A stretch of DNA of 64,000 nt from Chaetomium olivaceum (Eukaryota > Ascomycota > Sordariomycetes > Sordariales > Chaetomiaceae). The stretch spans positions 62,001 to 126,000 of the forward strand of contig JAYWVB010000022.1 in assembly GCA_039881045.1 (NCBI GenBank), written 5' to 3'. Below, piece after piece: positions 1 through 11,700 of the stretch. The position numbers and the translations under genes are program-made. The notes under the pieces were generated by a model. It made no database searches. It was not told the origin of the DNA and was given only the letters and a program-made list of their open reading frames with translations. Position 1 is the stretch's first letter; the number at the start of each line of letters is the position of its first letter.

Positions 1-340
1 TACACGTCACTGACACTTTATGCTCACTAAAGTCGACTCATTGACTTCCACGGAGCCGGGCGAGAACGAGTGGAATAAGCAGAGCAGGTTTGTTGTGTCA
101 TGCTGAAGATCTGATACATACATATTTTCCAAGGATGGTTTGTTCGGTTACAAGAAACAAACAAAACAAAAACAGAAAAAAAGGCCCATAATGAGTCAAT
201 CTTGCGGAATTGAGCTGCAATTGAGCGGAGATGATGGGAGATAAGTTGGAGACGTTCTCTGCGTACGCAATTGAGTGGGGTATTCCAAGGTTTCCGATCC
301 GTCAGCCTTCCTATTCTGGACTGTGGCTCGTGGTAATCAT
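1..340. other. 3' flank, no gene seen
   Basis: This stretch lies downstream of the minus-strand gene that ends at 341. It contains A-rich tracts around 160-185 but no credible reading frame with conserved features. It is probably the 3' untranslated region and flank of that gene. Confidence 0.5.
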
Positions 341-2239
341 TCACTTCCAGAACCATCCGCTCTCCCTGTACTGCTGCTGCTGCTCCTTCGGTTGCTTCGT
401 AGCCGCCTTCTCCGGTTTTGTAGGAGTAGTAGTCCCCTGGGTTGTCTTCTCCCAGTGCTCGGAGCGGCCCATGGAGCTGTGCACCTGTTTCATGATAACG
501 TGGCCATTCTCGTCGGTCCAGGTAGTCTCGGTCTTGGAGTGTGTGTTGCCGTGCTGGTCAACAAACTCCTCCGTAGTGGTCTTCTTCGTGATGCCGTCTT
601 CTACGGCCTCGGTGGTGTTCACCTTTGGTGGTGAGACCGGCTTGGGCTCTGGAAGGCTTTGGACACGTCCGCCCTCAGAGATGAGCTTGAAGAAGTTGGA
701 GAGTGAACGCTCCGACTCGTGGAAGGCGGACTGGATGACTGAGTAGAGGTCGTTTTCTGTCTGTGGTGCATCGTCCTTCTGAACCGCGCCCCTATCTTTA
801 TTCTTTCTGTCTTCCTCTCCCCCTAACCGCCGTAGCGACTTGACCTCGTCCTCGAGCACCTTGCCCAGTGTCTTCACGGCGCCCCCAATCCCATTGAAAA
901 ACGACGAGCCCGTCTCCTGCGCTGCATCCCGCCACGCATCTACCTCCTTCCTCACCTCCCTCCTCGCCTCGTCCACCCAGGCATCAGCCTCCTTTTCAGC
1001 CGCGCGCCTCCCCTCGCCTAGCAGCTCCTCCCACACCCGTCCGGCCTCCCGGTCCTTACTCTCCTCCACCCGCCGCCGCTCCGTCCACTCGGCCAGCGTG
1101 CGCGGGGACTGGTACCCGAGACCGGGGTCATACACGGGGAACATGACCTCGGTCAGGCCGCGGGCGCGCATCCTCTCCAGCCAGGCGACTTCGCGCATGC
1201 CCCAACCCCAGCCCCAATCCCAGCCGCGGGCACCGCCGCTGCCAAACCCAACCATACCACGGTCCTGGAACGGACCAAACCCACCAAAACCACACCAAAC
1301 CCACCACCACCAAACAACCCCAACCCACTCCCCCAACCCCAGGCCCCCCAACGCGACTCCGCCTCCAGATCCGCAACCGCCAACCCCGAACTCACCCTCA
1401 TCAAATCCTCAAACGCCTCCAACCACCCGACCCCTTCCGCAACCTCCCGCGACACGCCCCTCGGCACGGGGCGCCAGCCCCTCAAACCACCACCACCACC
1501 CCAACTACCACTGCCACTACCACTACCACGACTTCCATACTGCTGCTGCTGCTGCTGCTGCTCCAGAGCCTGCTGCTGCTCCAGAGCCTGCTGCTGCTCC
1601 AGAGCCTGCTGCTGCTCCAGAGCCTGCTGCTGCTCCAGCGCCTCCTGCTCCAGCCGCAAAGGCGAGTAGGCCGAGCGGGACAGGAACAGGCGCCAGGCGA
1701 GGGCGGCTTCGGCGGGGGTGCCGCCTGTGAGGAGGGCGAGGCGGGACTCGAGGTGGGCGTCGGTGGGGGAGAGCTCCATCATCGTCGTGGGTGAGGAGGA
1801 AGGGTTGGGGTTTGGGTTTGGGTAGGCTGGTGGGGAGTAGGGTGGTGGGTAGGGTGGTGTTGGGTTTGGGGTTGGGTTGGGTGTTAGGTTTCGGGTTGGG
1901 TTGGATGTTAGGTATGAGTTTGATGTCGGGGTTGGGGTTGATGGCGATGTTGGGGTTGGGAGAGGGGGAGGGGTTGTTGCTGTTGCTGTTGCTGCCACTG
2001 TTGCTGTCACTGTTGCTGTCACCCCGCCGTTGGCCGGCTGCCATCAGGGTGCTCAGCCCCGCGTGCAGGTTGGTGTCGACGTGGTGGCGGAAACGGATAA
2101 AGGGGTTGTCGTGGTCGTTGTTGCTGCTGGTGTGATTGCTGCTGCTGCTAGATTTGCTGTGGCTATTGCGGCTGTTGTCACCGCTGTGACCCTCCTGACT
2201 GTTGTGGCTGTGGATATTATTAGAATCGGCGTTTGGCAT
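341..2239 (-). CDS. conserved fungal protein of unknown function (frame broken)
   Basis: Family not recognised. The minus-strand protein begins at an ATG at 2239 with a Ser/Asn/His-rich head followed by the motif DNPFIRFRHHVDTNLHAG, which looks conserved. The middle contains an Asn-Pro/Lys-Pro low-complexity stretch (about 1960-1800), then MELSPTDAHLESRLALLTGG and WRLFLSRSAYSPLRLE in another frame, a run of ALEQQQ hexapeptides (1540-1650) and GWRPVPRGVSREVAEGVGW. The C-terminal third (341 to about 1210) has the sequences REVAWLERMRARGLTEVMFP and YSVIQSAFHESERSLSNFF, is rich in charged helices, and ends in GWFWK. The three parts lie in three frames, with switches near 1800 and 1250. No convincing GT-AG intron joins them, so one-base indels in G/C-rich repeats are the likeliest cause. 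The gene diverges from the F-box gene at 2815. Confidence 0.6.
1540..1650. repeat. 18-bp tandem repeat encoding ALEQQQ
   Basis: About four clean copies of an 18-bp unit (ctccagagcctgctgctg) start at 1561, with a degenerate fifth copy, preceded by a (CTG)n run from 1540. On the minus strand it reads as repeated Ala-Leu-Glu-Gln-Gln-Gln inside the gene at 341-2239. It is a coding minisatellite, likely variable in length between strains. Confidence 0.9.
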
Positions 2240-2814
2240 TTTTCTGCGATTGTGTAATAGAAATGTCGCTGTGCCGTGCCGCGTTCTGGTGTTGTGGCTC
2301 GTTGGAGCAAATTGTGGAGTGGTAAGTAAGCCCAGAGGCTGGCAGAGCTGCAGAGTTTGGAATGAAGGTCCAGGCCGTGCCAGGGCCTTTCAGGGCTTTG
2401 CCAAACACACGGGGCAGGCGGTATGGCCGCGATTGGCGATGACGAAGCGGATGGCGAGATCGTGACACCTTCAGCGCAAGACTTGGCGCGTTACGAACCC
2501 CTGGGCGGGCCCCGCTGTGGATCTTGCTTTGTCCACGAGATCCTGCTCCCTGAGGAAAGCCCGTTCTGGAAGCCACGGTAAGGAGCGGTATTCACCAAGC
2601 GGGTCCTTGGTATTGCCATCTACTTGCAAGTCATTTCGTAATATTTCGTAATGAGGTGTCACGAGGACAGCATGCCCTTGGATCCCCGCATTCAAGGTTT
2701 CTGAAAGGACGTTCCTTTGTATATAATCCATGGGGATCGGTCTGGGGATGTCATGTTTTTCGTCTCTGCTTTTCAACAGTTTTTTTACCATCACAATTGG
2801 ACAAGTTGGTCAAT
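2240..2814. promoter_or_regulatory. divergent intergenic region
   Basis: This 575-bp region separates two divergently transcribed genes and should hold both promoters. A pyrimidine/T-rich stretch (about 2750-2800) leads directly into the F-box gene start. Short reading frames here show no protein-like conservation. Confidence 0.45.
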
Positions 2815-3888
2815 ATGTCGACATCACACACCTCCCACACCTCCCACACCGAGCAGACCATGGCGGCGGGTCCAGCGCCAAGGCCGGACGCCGACGCTAT
2901 CCTCGGCGTCACATCTTACAACCGGGCAGACTTTGAGCTACCCGTCGTCACGGTGCACCCCAGCCAGCACGATGCCGTTCGATCGACCGTATTCCAGCCA
3001 TTGGGCGACAAATCTCGCCATTCCGACTTCGACTTTGACCTAGGACGCCTCGGACGCCTCCCCTTCGAAATTGTATCGCTCATCTGCCTCGAACTTGACG
3101 TCACCTCGGCTGTTCGCTTCAGCCATGTCAACCGGACCGCCCGCGAGGTGCTGACCTCGATCCGGGAATTCCGCCACCTCAGCGCCCACGCCCTGGAAGG
3201 CCTCTGCGTCCTCCTCCGGACCGGTCTCGCCTCCCACGTAAACGCCCTCGACGTGTACTCCACTCTCACCACCCAGAACTGCTCCCTGTGCGGCTCCTTT
3301 GGCGGCTTCATATTCCTGCCCACCGCGGCGCGCTGCTGTCTCACCTGCCTCGCGTCGGCGCCGGCCATGCAGGTCGCTTACCTGAGCCGGGTGGCCGACG
3401 CGACGGGCGTAGAAGCGGGCGCGCTGCAGAAGCGCCTGCCCGTGCTGCACACCCTCCCGGACAGCCGCCGGTGCATCGTCGCCGTGCAGCCGCACGCCCT
3501 GGAGGCGCTGCGGGACGAGCGCGGGCTGGGCGACGCCGAGGCCGAGGCCGCCGCCAGCCGGTGGCCCGACTCGCTGACCCTGAGGTTCCAAGCGGCAACC
3601 AGCCTGCCCTACCTGGACCGCATGACGGGCGAGGTCCAGTCTGGTGTTTCGTGCAAAGGGTGCCAGCTCGCCTTTGAGGGCGATTTCTTGGACGACCATC
3701 TGGAACTCCGGGACAGGTTTTACTCAAGGCAGGGGTTTATGCATCACTTTGAGGAGTGCGCGGCGGCTCAGAAGCTGTGGAGCTCGAGCCAAGAGGGTAC
3801 GGTTCCCGTAGAGGAACCGACGTGGACGGGACTCGGCAGGACGTTTACGGCGCCATGTGGGCGACGGCGTTCTTCTGGCCGCTCATAG
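2815..3888 (+). CDS. F-box domain protein
   Basis: Single-exon gene encoding about 357 residues from the ATG at 2815. That ATG follows a T-rich leader, and the open frame extends further upstream only without protein-like sequence. Residues about 77-120 form an F-box (GRLPFEIVSLICLELD, then HVNRTAREVL), the element by which such proteins bind Skp1 in SCF ubiquitin ligases. A Cys-rich segment follows (CSLCGSF and CCLTCL, about 25 residues apart) and a second pair lies near the end (CKGCQ, then HHFEECAAA), suggesting zinc-stabilised folds typical of fungal F-box proteins of unknown substrate. N-terminal SHTSHTSHT is low complexity. The frame is intact. The F-box assignment is firm; the target is unknown. 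Confidence 0.8.
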   Translation: MSTSHTSHTSHTEQTMAAGPAPRPDADAILGVTSYNRADFELPVVTVHPSQHDAVRSTVFQPLGDKSRHSDFDFDLGRLGRLPFEIVSLICLELDVTSAVRFSHVNRTAREVLTSIREFRHLSAHALEGLCVLLRTGLASHVNALDVYSTLTTQNCSLCGSFGGFIFLPTAARCCLTCLASAPAMQVAYLSRVADATGVEAGALQKRLPVLHTLPDSRRCIVAVQPHALEALRDERGLGDAEAEAAASRWPDSLTLRFQAATSLPYLDRMTGEVQSGVSCKGCQLAFEGDFLDDHLELRDRFYSRQGFMHHFEECAAAQKLWSSSQEGTVPVEEPTWTGLGRTFTAPCGRRRSSGRS

Positions 3889-5249
3889 CGATCATAAATT
3901 GATCGATCTGGTCTACAGTACGAGAAAGAGAAAGGGGCAAGGGCCAAAAAAAACAAAAACGAAACAACAGGCAAATGACTAATATTGGGAATACGGGACA
4001 AAAAAAGGCACAAGGGGAACGGACATCAAAAGTTTTTTAGTTTTCTGGGCAGGAGTACGACGGATCTGGGCAAGCGGGCGGTCTTGGAAAAATGACCGAA
4101 GGTTTTCTGGCGTTGAAACAAGTGCTTTCTCGAATTGGGTTCGCATGAAAAATTCTCACACTCAGCTCAGCTCAGCTGTCAGCTGCCAGCTGTTTAATCT
4201 CTCAGTAGTACCTTTTAATTTCTTAGCAGCCATAATCCAACATGATTGGCATCGCGCAATTGCATGTTTTTGCAAATCCTGTGAATCACACTCTCGCTCG
4301 TCTTAGTCGCTTGTTGCCCCTGGATTGAGAATTTGAGAAGCTCTTTGCGTCACAAGATCATCCAGGCCTGGCCTGCAGAGCCCAGACTTGGCAACACGTA
4401 CCTGGGGTCAGGGGTCTGATTGGATTGAGAAGAAAATATCCACTCGGATGCCCGGCATGCTGCGGATTTGTACTTCAAGATTACCTAACGACAACTACAT
4501 GCTTGCAGGACGGGAAGGAAATGTCACGAAGTTGGTCAAAAGAGGGACAAGGCAGTCGAATCCATGGTGAAATGAGATAGAACACCAACAGAGGATCCCC
4601 CATTCACTTTTTCTATTTTTTTGGGCCCTATTGCGCACAACAGACATGTGGCTAGAATATGGCAGGTACATCGCATCGCATGTTCTCTGTAAACCTGGAA
4701 ATGCCAAGGCCTAACTTTGTTCGAGCTGCCCAAGCCAAGCCCACAACGGTTAGGGTCTCAGTAACTCGGAAGGTATTTTGTACCTTCGTACTCTTCGTAA
4801 TCAAGACTCCGCGCGGCGAGCGGCACAAACCAACAAGGCGCGACTCCTGCACTAGGTATCACCATTGATTTTAAAGATTGCTCGGGTTGAAACTGCGTCA
4901 CTTGCTATTCCGTGTCGTATTTTTCCATGATATTTCTGCTGTCCACTCGTCACTGCACTGTGCTGAAAGTGCCCACCTAACAAAGAAATCGCGATTCGAC
5001 CTCGAAAAGAGCTACGAATACCCAAACCTCCAACCTGGCACCGTGCCAACTCAAACACGCCAAACCCATCCCATCACATGCCGATAACGAACCAACTCAA
5101 GTCCCTCAGTTTCCTCGACTGGCGCCGATGATCTGCCAACTGAAACTGCGACTCCGGTGCGCCTTTTCCATACCCAGGGCGACAACCACCGTGCGGTAGA
5201 TCCAGCATCGGTAGGCATCAACAACCCAGCCCGCAGCAGCGAGAGGAAC
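3889..5249. other. intergenic, no gene seen
   Basis: These 1.36 kb lie between two plus-strand genes. Simple AGCT-type repeats occur near 4165-4192 and A-rich tracts near 3945-4005. No tRNA fold or conserved reading frame was seen. It presumably holds the F-box gene terminator and the promoter of the transporter gene. Confidence 0.4.
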
Positions 5250-7749
5250 ATGCGTCTCTTCCCCCCATCACCACCGACAAGCCTGGGGAGCCGCGACCTG
5301 CCCGCATGGCCCACATGGCCCTCCGATGGCGACGGCCCCGGCGACGGTGATGGCGACGGCAGCGGGCCCGGCAGCGAACTCCAGAACTGGTCCAGCCTGA
5401 TCGGCATCATCACAGCCATCTGCGGCAACGTGCTGATCGCCCTGGCCCTCAACGTCCAGCGCTACGCACACACCCGGCTGCACCGCAAGAAGGCGCAGAT
5501 ACGGCAGCGCGCGAGGCAGGCCATGCGCAATGCAGGGAGCGGCGAGGCACAAGGTCAGGGGGCGAGGCGGTACGGCGCTGCAGTCACGCCGAACGGCAAC
5601 TCCAACGGCAGCAGCTCGAACGGGTACGGGAGTGGTCGGTACAGTGACGATGATATCCGGGGTTCGTCCGAGACGGAGCCCCTCGCGCAGTCGTTCCGGT
5701 CGGATGACTCGGCCAATGGGGAGGACGACCACGACGACCATGATGGCAAGCCCAAGGTTTCTTCGACGTACCTGAAGGACCCCTACTGGTGGCTAGGGCA
5801 AGTCCTCATCACCATCGGCGAGATGGGCAACTTCTTAGCTTACGGCTTCGCCCCGGCCTCCATCGTCAGTCCTCTTGGCGTGGTGGCTCTGGTCTCCAAC
5901 TGCGTGATCGCGCCCATCTTCTTCAAGGAGGTGTTCCGCCAGCGGGACTTCTGGGGGGTCATCATCGCCATCACGGGCGCCGTGACGGTGGTGCTGAGCG
6001 CCGAGACCGAGGAGACCAAGCTGGGGCCGCATGAGGTGTGGGATGCCATCACGACTATGGAGTTCGAGATTTACCTGGGCATTAGCTGTGGGCTAATCGT
6101 ACTGCTCATGTGGCTGAGCCCGAAGTACGGGCACAAAACGATCCTGGTAGACCTCGGGCTCGTGGGGCTATTCGGTGGTTACACGGTTCTCGCAACCAAG
6201 GGCGTGTCTTCGATGCTGTCCTCGACCCTATTTGGCGCCTTCACCACCCCTGTTACCTACGTCCTGATCTTCATCCTGCTATCTACCGCCATCATGCAGG
6301 TGCGCTATGTAAACAAGGCACTCCAGCGGTTCGACTCCACCCAGGTTATCCCGATCCAGTTCGTTCTCTTTACGCTCTCTGTAATCATCGGCAGCGCCGT
6401 CCTCTACCGCGATTTTGAGCGCACCACCGGCGAGCAGGCCATCAAATTCATCGGCGGCTGCCTCTTCACCTTCTTCGGCGTTTTCCTGATCACCAGCGGC
6501 CGGTCGCGGCGGGAGGACGACGACGAACCCACGCTCTCTGATGCCGAGGGCATCGAAGAGACTATCGGCCTCGCAGAGCAGGACCGCGTGCCGCCGCCCA
6601 CACCGCCCCAACCCCGCCGTCGCGACCCGCCGTCTCGATCCGGGGGTTCCTCCCGGGCTTCACGCGTCAGCTTTTCCGACGCCCACGACTCGGGTCTCCC
6701 CACCCCGCGCTCATTCCCAAGCCACCCCCGCCAAAACCATCACCCCTTCGACGACGGAATCGAAGACGAAGGCCTCCACGACGCCCCCCTCCTATCCAAC
6801 CCCTGGCAAGACACCACCACCACCGTCGCCACCATGGACTACTTCACCCCGTCACCAGGACTCACCTCCTACTCCGAGCCCCAGCTCCTCGCAGAACCCG
6901 CCCAAATAACAGCAGCCCTTTCATCAACACCGATAACAACAACCAAATCAATACCCCCCACCCCGCTCGGCGGCGGCGGCGGCGGCGGCGGCAGCGCAAC
7001 CAGCGCGGGCACCACCCCGTCCCAGTACCCAGACCGAGACCGAGAGCGGGAAAGAGAGCGGGAGCGTGAAAGAGACCAGCGCCCCATGACCCCGCGCGCA
7101 CCCGCCAGCACCTCCCGCCTGCCGCCCTCCCACATGTATTCGCCCTCGCCCTTCTCGAGCACTGTGTCAGTGCGGTGGTGGGCGATAAACTGCGCTCGGT
7201 CATGCGCGGGCATGCGCATAATAACAGTCACGGTGGGAGTAGTGGCCATGGTCACGGTCACGGTCATGGTCATGGTCACGGTCACGGATATGGGTATGGA
7301 CATGGACATGGGCAGGGTGGGTATGACGGAGGTGATGAGAATGGGAATGGGAACGGTAATTGGACTGGCAACGGCAACGGCAATGGCAACGGGAGTGTTG
7401 GTGCGTCGTCGGAGGCTGGGCTGGACGGGGAGACTGGCACCAGTGCTGCGGAGGGCGGACTGCGAGGTCGCGCGCGGAGTCTGAGCCATACCCTTGGGCT
7501 GGCGGGGTTATTTGGTGGTGGGGGAGTAGTGGGGGTGGGAGCGGTAATGGGGGTGGCAGCGGTCATGGTAATGGGGGTGGGAGTGGGAGTGGGACTGCAA
7601 TTGTCAGACGGGCGACGGTCACAAGGAGGGAGACTACGGATGGAGCTGGGGGCGGTGGTGGTGTGTTTGGGGGCCCGTTGGAGAGGGCGAGGACGACGGG
7701 CGATGGCGCGTTTGGTGGGGGCGCGGGTGGGGGTGGGGGGAGGTTGTGA
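5250..7749 (+). CDS. NIPA-type magnesium transporter (3' end frame broken)
   Basis: A membrane protein of the NIPA (DUF803) Mg2+ transporter family. The first ATG in the long frame is at 5250. A first membrane segment (LIGIITAICGNVLIALALNV) is followed by a hydrophilic loop, then the family core with about eight more segments, including GEMGNFLAYGFAPASIVSPL, GVVALVSNCVIAPIFFKEVF and TQVIPIQFVLFTLSVIIGSA. This core (about 5790-6500) is intact. The long cytoplasmic tail is Ser/Pro-rich, and at about 7165-7171 the reading frame changes, so that SPFSSTVS should continue as AVVGDKLRSVMRGH. A second change occurs near 7500-7550 in G-rich repeats, and the last frame stops at 7749. Both changes have the direction of a missing base. 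The tail carries a long His-Gly tract (7238-7315), a possible metal-binding element. The transporter core is certain; the tail sequence is not. Confidence 0.85.
7238..7315 (+). repeat. (GGTCAC/GGTCAT)n repeat encoding His-Gly tract
   Basis: A degenerate hexanucleotide repeat (ggtcac, ggtcat, ggacat) which, in the shifted frame of the transporter tail, encodes alternating Gly-His with two Gly-Tyr pairs. It is probably a coding microsatellite. Confidence 0.8.
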
Positions 7750-8718
7750 GCTGGTTAGTGTCGTGGCGGTTTGGTATGGTGTGGTGACAGAGTTTGGGTG
7801 GGCTGGCCTGCCGCGGGTTTGGCGACTTGCTTGCTTGCTTACCTGTCTGCGTGGCCCTACTCCTAGAGATGGCGGCATCTTTGTCCTTTTTTTTGCGGGC
7901 GGACGGACGGATACCTGGCTTCTGTTTCTTTTGGTCTCTCATGGCATAGCGTCTTTTTCTGTTTTTTGCTCTTTGTTTTTCTTCGATACCTGTTATTGTC
8001 ATAAGCATGTGATGGCGTTGTTGGTTTTCTTAATAGCATGTGTTGTGTTAGCTGTTGCTGGTGGTGGTAACCTTTGGTTTGTGCTTGAGGGGGCAGGGCA
8101 CTTGCTGTGTTATACGCTTCTCTGCTTTTACATAGATCGAGGCCCTATAATAATCATTGCGACTTCTTTCGGTTATTTGTATCTGCGTATGGGCATTGGG
8201 ATGAGTCGACAGGAGGATGGGTCGACATCGAGATGAGTCGCTGAAGTTAGAGAGGGTTGAGGTGGGATCGTGGTCAAGAAAAGAATTAAAGAAAATGCGG
8301 TAGATGACACCCGCTGACTGGGCTCATATAATAAGCCTAATAGCATTGTATCGATGTGTGTGATGAGCATGAAGCCATGTCACCTTGCATGTCACCTCAT
8401 CCGTACTCAGGGGTATCAATGTTGAATCTTGAACTCTGAGTTATTGAAACCAAGAATGCGGGTATATATATTTGACCAACAACAACCACAACTAACTGGT
8501 CCACGACACCACTCCCCTCGCCTCGTTATCATGAACTACTCCCACCTTATTAAATCATCTTATTCCAACTCGCCCCCATACTCCTACTTCTCGCTCCCTA
8601 TCCCACATCCACATCCACACACCTCCACCTCCCCAAAATTAACCACTAAGACATTACAATTACCACCTGAAACCCTCATATAATCACCAACCCAACCCTC
8701 ACAGACTCACACGATCGA
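7750..8718. other. convergent intergenic region
   Basis: This is the 3' flank of two convergent genes. It contains T-rich tracts (7885-8010) and AT-rich sequence (8270-8700) with several AATAAA-like motifs but no conserved reading frame. It probably carries both transcription ends. Confidence 0.45.
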
Positions 8719-11700
8719 TCACCCTTTCACACCGCCCTGCAACCTCCGCATCGCATCGCGATGCGCATCCATCAGCACCCCGCTGCGCATGAGCTCCTCA
8801 AACTCGCGCTGCTGCTGGATCCGCCCCGCCGCCTCCGCCTCCCGCCGCTGCGCCTGCGCCGCCTTCTCCACCAGCAGATAGCCCCTCTGCAGCTCAATGC
8901 TGCGCATCGCCTCCGTCTTGCTCTTGTCCGCCGTCGGCGTCGGCGTCGTGACCCCCGCCACGCCCAGCGCCGCCGCCGCGCTGTGCACGCTGTGCAGGCT
9001 GTGCAGGCTGGTCATGGAGGGGCTGCCGTGGCCGTGGCCGTGACCGTGGCCGTGGCTGTGGCTGTGGTGATGCAGGTCGAGCAGGGTGGCGGAGGAGGAC
9101 ATGCGGCGGAGTTCGGAGACGGTGGGCGGGGAGCTGGGCCGCAGGTCGACGGCGACGCTGTTGCGGAAGCTGGCGAGCTGCGCGTGCCGGATGGCGGTCG
9201 GCATGGCGCTGGTGCCGCGCCGCGGCTGGTGGGAGTCGAAGGTCGGCGAGGCGGTTGCTGCTGCTGCTGACCAGATGGTGTTGGTGTTGGGGTTGGTGTT
9301 GGTGTGGGTGGGCTTCTGCTGCTGCTGCTTTGGCGGTGGCGGATGATGGAGCGGCGTTGGGAGAGCGGGAGGTCGTCTAGATCGACGTCGGCGGAGGCGC
9401 GCCGGCTGCTGGAGAAGCGGTGTTGGCTGCTCGGGGTGGGTGAGCGGACGGGGTAGTTGTGGGCGCCGCCTCCATCGGCGGGAGCGTAGTGGGCGGTAGA
9501 GGGGTTGGGAGGGGAGTGGAAGGCATTGCCGCTGGTGGGGGTTAAGATGCCCGAGGCGCGGGACCGGAGGAGCTTCTCGCGCATGCCGATTAGGTTGGGG
9601 TGCTTGGTCTGGGGGTACACCTTGTGCGGAACATCGTGGGCTGGCATCACTGAGGTCGATGTTGAGCGGCGGTGGCCGGAGGGGCCCGCTGATTGTGCCT
9701 GGACCGTTCCCTGTGGCAACACCGAGTTACGCCGAGAGTCGCTGTGCTTCTCAACGGCGGACTCAACAGGGAACTTTGTGCTTTGGCGGTTCAACGGCGG
9801 GAGGGGCATGGGGGACGGAGCGGCGATGCGACCTGGGGTCAGGTTGCGAGCCCGGAGGCGGGTTGGACATAGCCATTTCTGAGTCGGGGAGCGACGTGCT
9901 TGAGATGCTTTCGGAGGGGACGTGCGGGTAGTTTGACAGGGCCGTAGATATCTTTGGGGCAGCTGGGGGAGGGGCACCAGTCTCGGCTGTTTGCTGTAAC
10001 TCGATGATATCTAGATGTGCGGGTTCCTCGTTCAAAGCTTCCGGGGAGGGCTCAGCGAGGTGAAGCACTTCTGGGTCGGGGGTGTCGGCAATGCTGAGGT
10101 GCTTTGCCCACTCGTTTGTCCGGTATGTCAAGGCAACATCTGGAAGGGCTGTTGGGAGGTTAAGTCTCGTCAAGCGTGCGACGAAGGCCCGAAATGATGT
10201 CGTCGATCCCAACTCACTGTCTCGAAGACTATGGGGCGCCACCTTGCTCACCGCTTGCTTCTGTCTCACCGTATTCAAAATATCGGCCGGGGACCTTCGG
10301 GTGCTCGACGATGGAGTCTTGGCTCTGTCTCGCAGATGAGGGTGATCCAGTGGTGGAGAACCCGCTTTGCTCTCCCCGGCATCGTCGGCCGAGCGTGGTG
10401 TCGTCGTTTGCTGCCACGACGCTGTAGCCGCTTCCTGTTTACCGTCGTCTGAGTCAGATGGCGAACATCCATCAGACCATCGCGGCATCCAGCCGGTAAC
10501 AGAAGTCTCTGCTTCACCGCTCATGCTCTCGTCATCCATATTCGCGATGACGGAGTCGCTGTCGTCCGTGACCACATTGGTTGGCAGAACCAGCACCCCG
10601 CATCGCTCCGCCGCTACGTATTTTCCTACGTTGCTTACTATCGAGCTTTGAGATCGACTCCCCCGGCAACCCGGCGGATGCTCCGGAAGCAGTGTATCTT
10701 CAGTATCAGAAAAGAAAGCAACCGCCCGTTCCTCCTCGTCTGCAACAGCCGCTATAGAGGATCCATCCTCCACCTCGACGACCTCGGAGTTCGGGTCATT
10801 CCCCTCCCGGGCGGCGGGGATCCTGAACGGAAGAGGGATAATTGGTGGTTCAGGGGCAAAATTCGAATCGGGGCTCGTTTTTGGAGCCGTCGAGGTCTCA
10901 CTTGAGGCATCATCACCATGCTCTAGAGCAACGCCGGCGGGGCATCTCCCTCCGCCACGTCGTCCTCAACAACCCAACCGTCACCGTCACCCTGCCGCGA
11001 CCTGCATCTTTTTCCACAACACAATACACCTGGTGTGCCTCGACTGTAGGCCCAGCCGCCTGCTCCCGGCTGGACAGCTCAACCGAGGTTTGGACATCAG
11101 TTGTGGAGGCCTGCGGAGTCTGTTCGTTGTAGACCTCCGGCTTCTCGCCCTCCATACTTCCCACAGCACTGTCTGCCAACACGTGGGGGGTATTCCCGCC
11201 CTCTCCGTACACGCGTTCCCACTCGTGGCGCTCGCAGTTTGTCACCTCCTCTACTTGCCGTCCAATGATTTCCTCCTCGTCCGGCAAGCCCAGCTCCTCG
11301 TCGCTTGTCTCATTCTTGCTCTTATTACCCCGGCCTTGGACGAGCCGCCACAGCTTGAGTTGCGAAACGATGCCGATAACAAACAGCAAGATGGTGATGG
11401 CGAGTTCCGCGCGGATGCCGCGGGTTAACGGATAGGTGGCCGTGCCGTCCGGGAATAGATCGTCATTCAGCTCCCATATGTAGGCCCAAAATTCCTTGAG
11501 TCCCGCATGGCTAAAGCAGTCGATGCCGAGGACGGCTGCTGTTGCGCCGGAAAGGGATATGCAAGCCACGCGGCCGTATGCCCTTGTCCAGCGACTGAAA
11601 TACAAGCAGAAGCCCACCAAACTAAAGGCACCAATAAACACAATTTTGCCGGCGCTGTGACGGACGAGCCCGCCGGAGTGGAGGGTCAGCATCCACATGC

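Noticed and set aside
2471..2794. 107-codon minus-strand frame between two divergent genes
   Set aside because: It would occupy the shared promoter and has no recognisable features.
7165..7172. Programmed ribosomal frameshift in the transporter tail
   Set aside because: No slippery heptamer is present, and similar one-base breaks occur in many unrelated genes of the window, so an indel explains it better.
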